64,000 nucleotides of DNA from Ailanthus altissimus (GCA_946807835.1 OX327702.1:8122001-8186000), one strand, 5' to 3'. Counted from the stretch's first letter, positions 23,793 to 34,784 are shown. Made by a program: numbers and translations. Notes: generated from the letters alone by a model not told the origin.

Positions 23793-25840
23793 TGTTAGGG
23801 TCGGTGCTTACGTGCCATCCCTGAATGTATATATATTTGTGTATTTATACAAGTGTACATTCTCATTAAATCGCTAATACCAATTTATATGGTATTATGC
23901 ATGTAACATTACAGACATTGTAGATCTGAAAAAGTTCGAATCAGATCTAAAGGGTTTAGATAAGGGCTCATAGTCAGCCACCCTGAGACATATAAGTACT
24001 AAATGTTAGCACAACTAAGTGTTAGCTGGTTATAATACTCAGCAGATCCAAGAGTTGGAGCTTTGTCTATAATGAGACATAGACCTGGGAATATACTAGT
24101 AACTGCATAGTTACAAGAGTTGCAACCGGGTGCCAGAAAATACATGTCGCGCAAGTATGTTCTCGAATAATAGTCTTTGATCTATTTCTACCGATGCGGG
24201 TCTATCGGTGGATACCTTTATATATAGATCAGTATATGTCATATCTGTCAGGTATAGATGGTCGTTCCTGACCGACCATGAGCTTAGAGCTCGTATTGAC
24301 ATATGGGTGTCTAGTTAGGACTGGATATAGGACAGACTCACGAGGTCCTCCGATAGACATTTAATGTAAGCTGTAAATGGAGGGTCCTCTCGAGTTGAGT
24401 AGTATATGTGGTCTTTTGACCTAAATGCCATGGTGAGCTTGTAAGTGATCTACCATACTTTGGTTCCACACATGTCATAGACCTTTCATTGTGTGACCGT
24501 TGGGTGTTGCTGGGTATGGTCCGATGCTTATAGATTCCTGTGCATACAAATATAGGATCCGTCAGCTGCTATATGGAGTTAGATATCCAGATGCTTCGAG
24601 ACTGTATCTCAAAAAGTCTTGTGGCCATAAGCAATCATCCCGGGAAAGAGTTCTACCAGGGTGAAACAATATGCCAAAGGCGTTTGTGCATATTGTTCAT
24701 TGAGATACAAGTCTGAGATAAGACATGGATGAGCACATGGGGATTTGACGGTGATAATCTATATCCCCGCACATCCTGGATATCATGACAGAATGACTAT
24801 ACGTATGCGTTGTAACCTCAGCTTGTATGGCTTAACGCGCTGATTTGTATATCCGTGACATGTGCGTGGGGCATTGCTCACGAACTCATGGAATAGTTCC
24901 ATTTGACAAGTCGGGTGTGGAACCTAGGGAGTCCCGCGATATGGAGTGTACTCGTTGTGCACTGAGGCAGCGTGCTGGATTAAATTGTTTAATCCAGCAA
25001 TATTCAGCGATTCCACGAGATGCGTGCGTGTTTGTAGTTAAGTGTTAAATACAACAATTAGTTAATAATTATTATTTACTAATTGTATAAGGACACGTAG
25101 CATATTGTGGACTCTCAGTTGAGTTTACCTAAGTGTGGGATTTGGTGGGACCCATTAAAGGGTAAACTTGATAACTATTTATAAGGGGCAAAAGGGTCAT
25201 GACACACTATGATTATTTAATTGTTAAATAATCATTTTCTCTCTCTTTTTTTATATTATATAATATATATATATATTATTATATATTATATTATATATAT
25301 ATAAAGAAGCAAAAAGAAAGAGAAGCAAGAGAAGAAGGCAAAACGACCGAGAGAGAAGAGAAGAAATGAAGAAATGGAGAAAAAGAAAGAAGAAGCAAAA
25401 AAAAAAAAAAAGGAAGAGAGGAAAAATGAAATTGTTTTCTAATTGTTTCATTTTTCCCTCTGCTTCTAATTGAAGTAATTATGAATTGCTCCAAATTTTC
25501 TATTTCTTATCCTTTTGGAGAAAATGATGTAAATTCACTCATGGCCATTTTGGAGATTAAGAGTTAATCCCAGGCTGAATATGGAGTTGCTGTTCTAGCT
25601 CACCAAGCCCACCGAGTTGGTGACTACAACTGCACTCGAGTTGGTCTCCATGTGGACTCTAGGCAAAATACGTGTATAACGTTACACGTTTGGTAAGTTC
25701 TCTAACTTTATAAATATATTAATGTGATTAATATATTTATTTATTGTGTTTATTGCAAAATTTATATTTTTGCTGCGTTAGGCAGTAGACACAATTGCAC
25801 ATGCATACACCTACGTGTCTAAGATCCAACTGCTCCAACA
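23793..25840 (+). mobile_element. Solo LTR (2.05 kb) of the large-LTR copia family
   Basis: It starts TGTTAGGGTCGGTGC and ends CTGCTCCAACA, flanked on both sides by ACTGG (23788-23792 and 25841-25845). The Athila A1 LTR near 10115 is uninterrupted. It belongs to the TGTTAGGGTCGG subfamily, as do 43313-45425 and 51932-55712. An AT palindromic tract (25251-25305), a purine-rich tract (25305-25430) and the hairpin at 25592-25630 are shared with those copies. Open readings at 24111-24302 and 24845-25048 are not kept in sister copies. Confidence 0.93.
25592..25630 (+). other. Conserved hairpin near the LTR 3' end
   Basis: The outer arms GTTCTAG/CTACAAC have one mismatch. The inner arms TCACCAA/TTGGTGA pair perfectly around GCCCACCGAG. 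The 6792 and 54298 copies have different inner arms that also pair. Confidence 0.65.
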
Positions 25841-26031
25841 ACTGGGGCAACAAATTCATATTTTGAAAATTTTACATCTTAGTCTCTATTTTTGCTCTTT
25901 TTGCATCCTTTCTTTAAATTCTGTTCAAGTTCCTTTAAATAACGATAAAGCATATAAATAGCCATTTATTCTTATAAAATAATAAAATAGCAAAATAAAA
26001 ACATTAAAAAAAATGACAAATTATCAATAAA

Positions 26032-28520
26032 CAAACATACATTACCTACTATATAAAGCAACAGGGTTTCGACACAATTATCGATTATGTTTATGTTATC
26101 TACAACACTATAAATATTCTTTGATAGTTCATCCCTTTAAGATGGAATCCGATTCGTTCAATGCATGCCTGACTATCTAATTCGAAGGATGGCCAATCGG
26201 AAGTACCAACTCACTATAGGTACAGAATAAATTCTCGGATGTGTAATAAGTCAAACAAAGACTCTCATGCAATAATCTTATGTATTTGCATATGACAAGT
26301 GCATAGGCATAAGCCAGTTGTCGATAGTCAAATTTTTGATAGCTACATGTTCTATAAAACAAAATGTCCATTAATTCGTTTCTGCACTATCCTTGACTAT
26401 AAATCGTGAAATATCTACAGGGTAAACTGTCATTCAACTTACATCACATTATATTTCATCACTTTGTGATTTGCCCAATTCATCAACATTGCCACCAAAC
26501 GTCTATAATAAAATCACAGTTGTATTAGCCCTCATATCCAGTCTACCAAATTGGTCACATGAAGCTTTCTTGCTTCTTTTACAATTACATTAATGCTCTC
26601 TATAATATTAGTGGTCATGACTTCGTACATTCTGAAAGCACCAATTGATCGAGCCCATCTTACCGTACTAACATCATTTTCCAAATACTTATTACTCTAT
26701 GTCTTATTTCTCGCATCTTGTTTATTTGGTGTTGAAGATTAGAGACACGATACGCATTGACAGTAATAAAATAGGTCGATAAGTATACTCTTTTTTAGAC
26801 TTATCCGTTGATAACTTGTATTTTGTCACCAAATTCTCTTTCAAATGAAAAATGTAGAACTTGTGATATGCATTATAAAACACACCCTATATAGCCTGCC
26901 CAATACTGGCATGTCAATCAGATATAAAAATACAATTTTGATGGCCACTAGTTACTCCTCATAATTTGACCATAAACCACTTCCAATAAGTCTAATTTTG
27001 AGTCAACAATTCCCTGTGTCAATAGAAATATCTGATTGTTTCTATCTTTACAAATTGCCATAAACATTGAATTAAGATAGGAAACTTTGAAAAACGTTCC
27101 ATCCACTACAATCATTAGTTGAATAGATGAATTAAAACCTTTGATACAGGGTTCCATCCTTAAAAAGAAATACTTGAAGTGATTATTCGCTTCAATTTCC
27201 AAGTTATAACCTTACCTGGGTTCTTCTATTGCAACCTATAACTATATGCAAAAAGCAAATTGAATAAATCCTCTAGACCACCTCTTATCAATCTTAATAC
27301 ATGTTCATTAGCTCGTCAAACTATAGTATACATTATCTAAACACCGAATTTTTTATATATGTCTTCTTAAATGTCCTTCAGCCTATAATTTCTATTGACT
27401 GATGCAAACTTATTTTTAATTACTTTAAAAATAATACGGCTCTTAACTTGCTGGTAACCGTCTTCCAATTGACTCAAAACACAAGTGTGCTCTGCATCTA
27501 CTCGCCTTACAATAAAAAAATGTCACTCTTTCGTTGACACAGCCATAATCTCTATTTACATCTGTCATCATTGTATTTCAACTCAAAATGATCTTTGGTG
27601 AACTTGTAAACTCTGAAGCTTCATTTTTCCTTAAGTACAACTATACTTATAGCCTTATGAATTTTATCTTTATTGTTATACAATTTTTCTATAAACACAT
27701 CTCCAATTCAAGTACAAGATACTTTTGTTTGATATGTTCAAGTCAAATGGTAGTATTTCAGGGTAGAACTGAAATGAGTTTTCTACCTTAACCTTTTTTC
27801 TATAGCATGATCAGTATTATCATCATCACTATCGTCGTCGTTATCGACATCATTAACATTTCCATCCATAGTTATTTTCTCCATAATCAACATTGTCATC
27901 ATTTATATCATCATTACCAACCTCATAATCACAATCATTATTCTCATAACCTTCGTCATTTTTACCATTATTACTGACATTATAACCAATATTATGACCA
28001 TTATCATAATGAAAATAAATGCCAACATCTACATATATCCGACTATCATAACACGTGTAGGTTTCGTTAAACATTAAAGGAGAATAATGATAATCCTCTT
28101 AGGATTTGGAATACATACAAGGGTTGCCGATGTGAATTGATTGACATAGCCTTATTTCTGCTCTATGGGTGTTTCTGCATTATTTTCATATTTAGGAGCT
28201 CAAACATCTATTATTACATATAGAGTTGTAGCACTTTTGTTTCTATAGGCTCAACCAATATATCACATCATCATCATTTTCAAGTGGAATAGGTCTCAAC
28301 TTTACAATACTTGAAAGAATCTCAAACTTGAAAGTCACTTTATACTGCATATGATCAACTCTAAAAAAATGACAAATTCTTTTCAACAATGCTTCATATT
28401 TAATATTTTTTAGAACTAACATATGCATATTTTGATATCCAATGTATCTCTCAAAATCATTACTAGAAATCTCACATTTTTCACCAAAGCATATAATTGT
28501 CAAAATTTGTGCAATGATAA
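26032..28520 (-). pseudogene. MULE transposase (mudrA-like), copy B
   Basis: Minus-strand order: an N-terminal domain (28503-28243; LLKRICHFFRVDHMQYKVTF), an Asn/Asp-rich linker (28074-27853), a MuDR DNA-binding domain remnant (about 27640-27440; FTKDHFELKYNDDRC, where a zinc Cys has become Tyr compared with EIKC in MULE A), the transposase core (27202-26948; HFKYFFLRMEPCIKGFNSS then VVDGTFFKVSYL, with the first catalytic Asp present), and a SWIM zinc domain (26371-26177; CSYQKFDYRQLAYAYAL, where the Cys and His ligands are Tyr) followed by YSELVLPIGHPS. The enzyme would bind the inverted repeats and cut and paste the element. Many stops and frameshifts are present. It converges on the gene at 13339-15004. 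Confidence 0.85.
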
Positions 28521-28689
28521 TATCAGTAACACATTAAAAAAGCACCAAATTAATTATTAGTTTAGTATAATTATATATATAATAATTAAAACAATACAAA
28601 ATATTGAATATAAATATATAAAAATATAATATAAAAAACTAATAAAAAATAAAACTTAATATAAATAAATAAAAAAATTAATTTTATAA

Positions 28690-29448
28690 AAAATTAAAAA
28701 AAAATTAAAATGTCACGTGGTGCCATGTGGAGACAAGCTGACTCACTCCCTGATGTGCACGCATCATCCTGGCACATGCATCACGACACGCACGCAAATT
28801 CGGCCCTGAATGCACTATTTTCAATCATTTTATTGCTGTTTTTTACTTTTTGCACTTTTTTTCAACCTTATTTTAACATTCTTAATACGTCTTAACACTA
28901 AATTTATACATTTTAACTTTACATCAACAACAATAACAAACAAACAATAAAAACTCACCACTTTTTAGCTTATTTTCAATTTCTTTAACTCTGCAATCTT
29001 TATTTTACTTCTATTCTTCAAAATGTTATGCATTTCAAGCCGATCTACAAATTGTATGATAAAATTCGATGATGAATTTTAAAAAATGTCGAGAGGAATA
29101 TAGTGAAAATGATAAAAAAGAAATAGATGATGATTTCAAGAGAGAGAGAGTTATTCTTACCTAAAAATAATACATTTTTGTATTAAATAAAATTTTGTAT
29201 AAATAATGAATTAAATAATAAAAATGATATTTTTCAATAAAAATAGAAATTAAATAAATAATTTTCAGCCACGTAACTACAGATGGACCTTGGTACAAGT
29301 TTTTTCGAAAATGGCTAAAATTGTAACTGGTGCAAAATGGTTCAAATGCTATCTCTTTGGTGTCTTTAGTTAATAAAAAATTAAAATTTTAACTTGGGTC
29401 AAAATAGTATAACGAAACAAATTAGTGGTTAAATTTAACATTTTTTCC
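28690..29448 (-). repeat. Right terminal inverted repeat region of MULE B
   Basis: It is the inverted counterpart of 12300-12840. The outer end reads ..AACATTTTTTCC on the + strand, followed by the nonamer TAAACTAAC (29449-29457). It contains an (AG) run at 29141-29150 and a GC-rich inner edge at 28705-28800 with GTGGTGCCATGTGG. Confidence 0.65.
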
Positions 29449-29511
29449 TAAACTAACCCAAAAGAACAAGAACAACGTACTCACACCGTAATAAGGGTAG
29501 ATATATAATTT

Positions 29512-29965
29512 TAGTGGGCAGTATCCATTTAATTTTGAAAAAAATTTATAAATAACCCTCATAATTTTTTATTATTCTTTTTTAACCAACATTAAATTGA
29601 CTACTTTTTATTAGCCAAAATTTTTACTTATGGACAATTTTATCCTAAAATCAAAAACATAAGCTTCCTCTCCTTTCTTTCCACCAAACCAAGAATCACA
29701 TTGATGGATGAATATTTTTGAAGTTGCTATTATGTAGATCGAGTGTTGCTGAATATATTTATCACTTGAAATCAAAAAAAAAAAGCCAAACCTTATAAGT
29801 TTTTCTAAACCTTTTTAGAAATTTGAATATTTGTTAGAAATTAGATAAAAATTTTATTTAAAATTAGAAATAAGTGTTATTGATGAATTAAATGTAAACA
29901 ATGAGTTAGAATGGTGTAAAAGACGTTGAAATTCGATCAAAAATATAATTTTTAGTGTGTTTGGT
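29512..29965 (+). repeat. Left terminal inverted repeat of MULE A
   Basis: It pairs with 35375-35828. Matching blocks include GGGCAGTAT (29516), CATAATTTTTTATTATT (about 29559) and TTGCTATTATGTAGATCGAG (about 29722). Divergence and small indels indicate age. Confidence 0.75.
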
Positions 29966-29989
29966 TGAAACCAGACGGCAGTCGGTGCT

Positions 29990-30200
29990 GCTGTTGTCAG
30001 GTTTCAGCATCTTGGGTCTGAGATGGCCCTGAGATAAGCACATTACGCACATCTTGGGCACATCTCAAGCTCGAGATGCGTACAGGGCCATATTAGGACC
30101 GATATTTCCTAGGGATGTGCATAATGTGTGCATCACAAGGTCATCTCAGGTCTGAGATATGCCCTGAGATGCGCACATTATGCGCATCTCATTGGCATTA
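29990..30200. repeat. GC-rich palindrome cluster, left side of MULE A
   Basis: It contains several GAGATG/CATCTC words in both orientations. The best stem is TGAGATGCGCA (30165-30175) with TGCGCATCTCA (30181-30191), 11 bp perfect around CATTA. Another lies around 30060-30085 (ATCTCAAGCTCGAGAT). It sits between the terminal repeat and the transposase gene. Confidence 0.75.
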
Positions 30201-30310
30201 TAGACAAGTCTGCAATACTGCACTGTTTTGATTAATTGTTTTTATTTTATTTTCTATGTTTGTTTATTTTTATATATTTTTAATAATTTCCCTCTTTGTT
30301 TTTAGATCCT

Positions 30311-32780
30311 ATGGAGTATGATGCAATTGTTACTTGTTTTGAAGAAAACTGGGAAAGTTCTAGTGATGGGGAAGAAAGTTATGTTGATTATAGTAATTTT
30401 GAGATTTCAGTTCTGAAAGATATTAATTTTAAAGATCTTTTAAATGCAGTATGTTATACCTTGAGAGTCGACCATGTGAATTGTAAGGTGACTTTGAAAA
30501 TAAAAATTGATACAACGAGGTATAAGTTAAAACCTATTGAGATTAAAAACGACAGTGATGTTCGAATCTTTTTTAGCACCAACAGAAGATTGTACTGTCA
30601 TTTATGTGTAACAGTGGATTCTAGAGCTCCCGTTTATGAAGATGATGTACAACCGCTCAATCAAAACCTACTATCAATTCCTACTCATTTTATGTTAGCC
30701 AGCGGTAGTAACCAAGTGAGTCATACATCTCCATCAATTCCAATAGTAGTTTCTTCAAATACAACGAATGAGTATCACAATGTTTCTCCTATACCGTTCA
30801 ATAAAGACCCAGCCTATACACATTACGCTTATGATGACATTGGAAATGTTGGAGATGTGGAAGGGGACTGTGATGATGTTAGAAATATTAATAATTTAGA
30901 AGGGGATGATTTAGCAGAAGGTGGATGTTGTTATATTTCAACAAACTCCCTAAATATTGAAGCTAGAAGAATAGATTTTTGTGAAACTGAAAACTCCTTT
31001 GTGTTTATGCCTCCAATACCACCATAAGACTTGGGCATATCAGATAAGATATCGAGTAGTGAAATTGGCGATGTGTTTGTAAGAAAGTTATTTGATAGTA
31101 AAGACAAACTTCACTAGACTATTAATATGCTAGCACTTAAAGGTAATTGGAGCTTTAAAGTCTCAAGGTCGACAAAAGATCATTTTGAGATAAAATGTGA
31201 CAATGATAGATGCCGATGGCGATTACGTGTAGTGTCGACAGATGCAAGGAAACATTTTATTGTGCGCAGAATTAATTCAAATTATGTATGCCAATTAGAT
31301 CGATTGTGCGATGGTCATCGACAAGCAAAGTCTCGGATTATTGGAAAATTCATAAAAAAATAAGTTTGCATCTGTGAGTCGACTTTATAGACTGAAAGAA
31401 ATCCAAGCAGAGATACGTGAAGCGTTTGGTGTGGAGATAACTTACCCTACTGCTTGGCGATCTAAGGAGCATACATTGGTGTTGATATGTAGTACTCCAG
31501 AGGCTTCGTTTAAATTACTTCTTACATATTGTCATATATGGGAACAACAGAACCTAGGTATAGTCACGCATTTAGAGATTGACGATTACAAGCACTTCAA
31601 ATATTTCTTCATGGCACTTAGACCATGTATTAAAGGGTTCTGGTCTTCCATCCGACTGGTTATTGTATTTTTAAAAATTGCATACTTGGTAACAATATTT
31701 GTGGTTGTTTGTAAGGATGGAAACAATCAAAATTTTCCATTTGCATGGGGTATTGCTGACTTTAAAAATGATGCTTCATGGACGTGGTTTATGGTAAAAC
31801 TCCGAGGAGTTATTGGTGATATTGAGAACCTTGTATTTATATTTGATCGACATGCTAGTATCGAAAAGACCATTAGAGAGGTATTTCCTAATGTATATCA
31901 TAATGTATGCATCCATCAGTTGAAGGGTAATTTGGTCGCATGATATAAGATACCGTCGGAGACAACAAAAGGAGGGGGATATTTAGCTTCTTATTTTGTT
32001 GCTGCCAAGGTGTATCGCGTAGTTGACTTTCAAAGGGAATTAATAAGATGCGAGAAATGAAACTGAAGGCAACGAGATACTTGAAGGAGGAGGTTGGTTT
32101 TTCAAAATAGGCTCGATCAATTGGAGCATTCAGAAGATATGACATTATGACCACCAACATTGCAGAGAGCATTAATGTTGTTGCAAAAGAAGCACGTGGC
32201 ATGACGATGACTGCTTTAATTGAGTGGATTAGAGAGTTAATAGAAAGATGGTTTGTTGAGAGACGTGAGGCTGTAGAAAATATGTCAAACGTCTTGATAA
32301 ATTGGGCCCATGAGAAGATTTGGAAGCACAATGATGATTCCAGTCGCATGACAGTGCATGCAATAGATCAATCTCACTTTGTCGTTAAAGACGAAAAAAG
32401 AAATAGAATAGTAAACATTCGGCAAAGTCATGTGGTTGTCAAAAGTTTGATCTGACTTTGCCGAATGTTTACTATTCTATTTCTTTTTTCGTCTTTAACG
32501 ACAAAGTGAGATTGATCTATTGCATGCACTATCATGTGGTTGTCAATAGTTTGATCTGCAGCAACTACCGTGTGCTCATGCACTTGCAGTATGCAGGCAG
32601 GTCAAATTTCAGTACCAGATTCTTTGTTCATGATATTACACGACTGAGTCTTTATTGCGTGCATACAGTGAACTAGTAAATCCAGTTGGTCATCCATTAG
32701 ATTGGATTGTTCTAGAGGAGTTGAGAGCTGTTGACATTCAGCCTCCTATAGTACGCCGACAATCAGAAAGACATTAGAAG
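30311..32780 (+). pseudogene. MULE transposase (mudrA-like), copy A
   Basis: The reading starts at ATG 30311, just after an intron-acceptor-like TTTTTAG. Order: N-terminal domain (30311-31024; LLNAVCYTLRVDHVNCKVTL and acidic stretches), in-frame TAA (31025) and TAG (31115), MuDR DNA-binding domain (31127-31363; FEIKCDNDRCRWRLRVVS), a one-base shift in an A7 run at 31354-31360, transposase core (31374-31943; HFKYFFMALRPCIKGFWSSI, FIFDRHASIEKTIREVFPN, HNVCIHQLKGN), TGA for Arg at 31941, then NIAESINVVAKEARGM (from 32147) and a SWIM-type segment FDLQQLPCAHALAVC (32551-32595). The first catalytic Asp region, DGTF in copy B, is replaced by VFLKIAYL. A 78-bp inverted repeat interrupts the SWIM region. 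It cannot make a working enzyme. Confidence 0.88.
32353..32530. repeat. Perfect 78-bp inverted repeat with 22-nt spacer
   Basis: Bases 32353-32430 are the exact reverse complement of 32453-32530. The spacer 32431-32452, with its edges, reappears after the right arm: TCATGTGGTTGTCAAAAG at 32428 and TCATGTGGTTGTCAATAG at 32532. The order arm, spacer, inverted arm, spacer suggests a fold-back copying event during repair or replication, not a nested transposon. The arms are the coding strand of the transposase just before its SWIM domain, so the event split that domain. Confidence 0.95.
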
Positions 32781-32889
32781 AATCGAATTCTATCACAAGG
32801 TCAAGGAAAATTATTGTGATTTTAAATTTATTTTTCTTATCATATTATTGCTTTCGTTGTGTTAGAATGAACATGACTGTCTAAAGTAC

Positions 32890-34140
32890 ATCATCATCTG
32901 CTGCATCTGCTGTGTAAGATCGGTCTGGAGTTGATCAACCCTTGTAAAAACTTCGTCTCTATCCTTGTCCATTCTCTGCAGAAGTGCAGCTTTAATACCC
33001 TCAAATCTCTTAATCATCTCCTCCCGCAATTACTCAATCTGATGTACAACGCCATGGTCTGCAGATGCACTGTGTTTAGACTACAAGAAATATAACCATA
33101 GTTAATGACTTATTTAGAAATATATGAAAATTTCTCTTTAGTTAATCATGTAAATAAGTAATATACCGTTGCTCCTGACACTAGTGCTGATATTTGTGGG
33201 TTTGCCTATTCATATCTATCCCCCTCCACATCTATATCATCATCGCTAGGGTCACTGAAATGGACATAGGCCATCGAGCGCTTGCTCTTGCTCCAACTGT
33301 AATCATACATATTTGGTAAGTCTCCAGCATATCTTTCGCTTGGAATGCCTACATGTCTAACCATTTGCACAACTATCTTTTTCTTCTTATGATTTTTTGG
33401 TACCAATTCACGATGTACCAAAAGAACCTACAAATATAAAATTAAGTTATGCTTAATACAAAATAAAAGTTATAAACATATATTTTTCATTAATATCAAC
33501 ACATACTAAATCCTTCCCTAATATTGTATTCTTAACGTCATCGAACTGTGGAGTCCTTCGAGTCGTTCAATTCAAAATACGAGGGAAGCGATCACTATAA
33601 TGAATACCAAAAACCTCTCCGTACACTGGAATTGTCTCAAAAATTCATACATAATATAATTAATTTTAAAATATAAGTTTGGCGTATACAAAAATAAATA
33701 AATAATCAAGATAAAAAAAGTTAAGTATAAGAAAATTATGATGTACTAAAAATACGTGCAAAAATTCATATATGTTGTAACTCTCAAACTTATTATGTGC
33801 AAACCCTTTCCTATTTTTTTCCTCAAGTTTTTGAAATGCAGTATTTTTAAGTAAGTTATGAAGTACGATCCATGCAATATTGCCCCATAGATACTTATTA
33901 AACTCATCAAGGTCGTCCACTAAACGTAGTACAAAATTTTGAATCCCATTATTCTCGTCGCATGGGATCAAAATATGATGCACAAAATAAAATAAACTCA
34001 ACTTTACTACATCTTCATCCTTCATATCTTTCAAATTCAGACATCCGTACCAATTATCAAGAAATATATACGATAATATTTTTACCCCTGAAAAATATGT
34101 ATCCCATAATTAAGTGCCCAATTTTCTATTCAGCTACAGG
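32890..34140 (-). pseudogene. DUF1985/coiled-coil gene of MULE A (no Ulp1 domain)
   Basis: Minus strand. At 34034-33666 the reading DEDVVKLSLFYFVHHILIPC and then LRLVDDLDEFNKYLWGNIAW matches the DUF1985-type N-terminal domain and the gene of MULE B. A second frame (33421-33206) reads PSERYAGDLPNMYDYSWSKS. Near 32890-33070 the reading LREEMIKRFEGIKAALLQRM continues as DKDRDEVFTRVDQLQTDLTQ, a clear coiled coil. The Ulp1 peptidase part that follows in MULE C is absent: the transposase tail begins within about 110 bp. Probable introns and stops separate the pieces. A role in transposition or SUMO biology is only inferred from relatives. Confidence 0.6.
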
Positions 34141-34784
34141 GCGGGAGGGTAATCTCTCATTTGTAGTCCGGTGATTAGTACAAACTCCTATTGGCTAAAT
34201 CGAATGTGTTTCCTTCTTATGTAAAATCACATCTCATCTTCTAAATTGGAGGTATGCACCTAACGTAACAATAACTCGTGCACCAAAATACCAGAGAACA
34301 TCAAATTTGGCATATCTAAGAAATACCCTATATATGTCTACCTAAATAATATTTTCTGATTCTGTCAGTTTTTTTATACTATTTAGACCCCACATCTTTG
34401 CATAAGCCGTCACTGATGACGAAAAAATATATGCTCTTAAAGTCTATATTTTTTCGATACGTTATCTTTCCTGTAACAATTAAGAAAATAAATAAAATTA
34501 ATAAATTAATATTAGAGAAAATAATAACAAGCATATATATTTTAAATAACATACAATATTATTTACAAAAAAAAATTCAAAAATTAATTCAACAGACATA
34601 AAAGAGAAAGAGAAATTAATTACTGACATATTAATCAACATATTATAATAATTAATTATTTATTAAAATAAAAATAATCATATAATTAATTACAAAAAGT
34701 GCTCATTAAATAAATAATGTTACAAACTAAAAGTAATTAGTCATTTAACCATCTTATTAATTAATGTTAATTAATTACTTAATA
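34141..34784. other. AT-rich inner segment of MULE A
   Basis: It probably holds 5' flanking sequence or further exons of the minus-strand DUF1985 gene. The short + frame at 34398-34601 is Lys/Ile-rich with no recognisable motif. I see no supported feature. Confidence 0.4.

Larger units (their letters stand above)
15005..26026 (-). mobile_element. Athila-type Ty3/gypsy retrotransposon A2, non-autonomous layout
   Basis: Read on the minus strand: 5' LTR (22540-26026 with an insertion), primer site (22517-22533), gag, protease, a CGCTG-rich tract, env-like ORF, 3' non-coding region and a 3' LTR stub (15005-15181). Reverse transcriptase, RNase H and integrase are absent between the protease (ends 20030) and the env-like ORF (starts 19026). 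The right end TTATCA is followed by ATAAA (26027-26031) and the same MULE sequence that follows A1. The left end is a deletion that removed most of the 3' LTR and the Ulp1 part of the MULE. Two solo LTRs are inserted (16980-18304 and 23793-25840). Confidence 0.9.
22540..26026 (-). repeat. 5' LTR of Athila A2 (interrupted)
   Basis: On the + strand it starts TGATGCGATATTTC and ends TTATCA. Without the solo LTR at 23793-25840 and one copy of its ACTGG duplication it is about 1.43 kb, close to the A1 3' LTR (1.37 kb). It carries the same GC-rich CGCTG block at 23580-23720. ATAAA follows at 26027-26031. Confidence 0.9.
12300..29448 (-). mobile_element. Mutator-like element B with both terminal inverted repeats, containing Athila A2
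   Basis: Ends that read inward as GGAAAA-ATGTTAAA lie at 12300 and, inverted, at 29448. Similarity between the termini extends several hundred bases; the block AGATCGGCTT..AAAT..ATAA.ATTTTGAAGA (12482-12520) recurs inverted at 29000-29045. Flanking nonamers TAAATTAAG and TAAACTAAC (7/9) are a plausible decayed 9-bp target duplication, as expected for MULEs. Inside are a DUF1985-type gene (+), Athila A2 and the transposase (minus), so the two element genes converge. Without Athila A2 the element is about 6.1 kb, like MULE A. Confidence 0.75.

Noticed and set aside
24111..25048. Open frames of 60-70 residues on both strands in a GC-richer stretch
   Set aside because: They are part of the solo LTR at 23793-25840 and are not conserved in other copies.
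25251..25305. An AT palindrome as a replication origin or matrix attachment site
   Set aside because: It is a simple AT repeat shared by sister LTRs (for example 44055-44110 and 55120-55185) and nothing else supports such a role.
30296..30310. An upstream start for the MULE A transposase
   Set aside because: The upstream codons come from TTG and an intron-acceptor-like TTTTTAG at 30300; the ATG at 30311 fits the family start better.
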